Positions 40,147-40,237 of a stretch of DNA of 40,237 bases are shown here, piece by piece. The position numbers and the translations under genes were made by a program. Numbering within the stretch: position 1 is the first letter of the stretch; every line of letters begins with the position of its first letter. The notes under the pieces are model-generated. The model saw only the letters and a program-made list of their open reading frames with translations. It had not been told where the DNA came from and did not search any database. Location of the stretch: NCBI GenBank assembly GCA_017436865.1, contig JAFSCH010000115.1, positions 1 through 40,237 of the forward strand. Direction: 5' to 3'. Source of the DNA: Lachnospiraceae bacterium. GTDB lineage: Bacteria; Bacillota; Clostridia; Lachnospirales; Lachnospiraceae.

Positions 40147-40237
40147 GTCGAGTAGATAAGGGGAATCTCACCCCAAACCTCTCACGGAACCGTACGTGAT
40201 AGTCTCCCATCATACGGCTCTTGTCGTCTTTACATCG
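40147..40237 (-). mobile_element. Group II intron, 3' end (domains V and VI)
   Basis: On the minus strand a 34-nt domain V (40220-40187) starts GAGCCGTATG, has the AGC triad, a GAGA tetraloop and the closing CGTACGGTTC. Domain VI follows (GAGGTTTGGGG paired to the CCCC side), with a bulged A seven bases before the 3' end in CTACTCGAC. The exon starts at about 40146, inside tnpA. The rest of the intron, including any reverse transcriptase gene, lies beyond the window. Confidence 0.88.

Noticed and set aside
1-40237. CRISPR array
   Set aside because: No series of equal repeats with spacers was found; the only multi-copy short repeats are the arm-type words near the integrases.

Overview
The window is AT-rich, tightly packed, Gram-positive-style DNA with strong AGGAGG-type ribosome sites, frequent GTG/TTG starts and many U-tailed hairpin terminators. 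The protein families present (DUF932, DUF3848/DUF5688-like, RecT/YqaJ modules, SAM-like tyrosine integrases with a small HTH partner) point to a gut-type Clostridia, probably Lachnospiraceae. That placement is an inference. Nearly every gene reads leftward on the minus strand.

Region 1 (49-18706) is an integrated mobile element about 18.6 kb long. It is bounded by two copies of a 94-bp direct repeat (93/94 identical) that holds a palindromic crossover-like core and a perfect minus-strand terminator. Repeated TACACCA arm-type sites lie just inside both ends. From the integrase end inward it carries integrase, excisionase-like HTH, SF3 helicase, unknown genes, a very long imperfect hairpin, a toxin-antitoxin pair, and a recombination block (DUF3848/DUF5688-like fusion, RecT, YqaJ, DUF932). 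Cargo follows: a zinc-ribbon/OB-fold membrane protein, a divergent HTH repressor and hydrophobic micropeptide pair, a NERD nuclease-like protein, a two-TM protein, an orphan antitoxin-like gene and an Rpn nuclease with an apparent gene-within-gene. No relaxase, capsid or terminase gene is visible.

Region 2 (18613 to about 28.5 kb or further) is a second, colinear element inserted next to it. It has its own integrase, excisionase and an unrelated helicase, another long hairpin at the equivalent position, DUF5688, RecT, a YqaJ gene with an in-frame amber stop, DUF932 and RadC. Its right end is not visible. Bases 1-48 resemble the outer end of yet another element, so this may be a tandem array.

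Region 3 (28.5-39.5 kb) looks like an RNA-repair/conflict island. A five-gene coupled operon encodes a WYL regulator, a coiled-coil protein, an HNH-membrane protein, a Cys-cluster protein and a glycine-zipper membrane protein. A second cluster holds an unknown protein, RtcB RNA ligase, a small zinc protein, a MoxR ATPase and a metallopeptidase-vWA protein. The WYL promoter and the promoter at the head of the RtcB side share the same palindrome at the same 12-bp distance from the -10 box, which suggests one regulon. The rtcB leader has its own promoter, operator-like repeat, 27-codon ORF, terminator and long stem-loop.

Region 4 (39.56-40.24 kb) is an IS200-type transposase whose 5' part is cut by a group II intron. 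Domains V and VI of the intron lie at the window edge.
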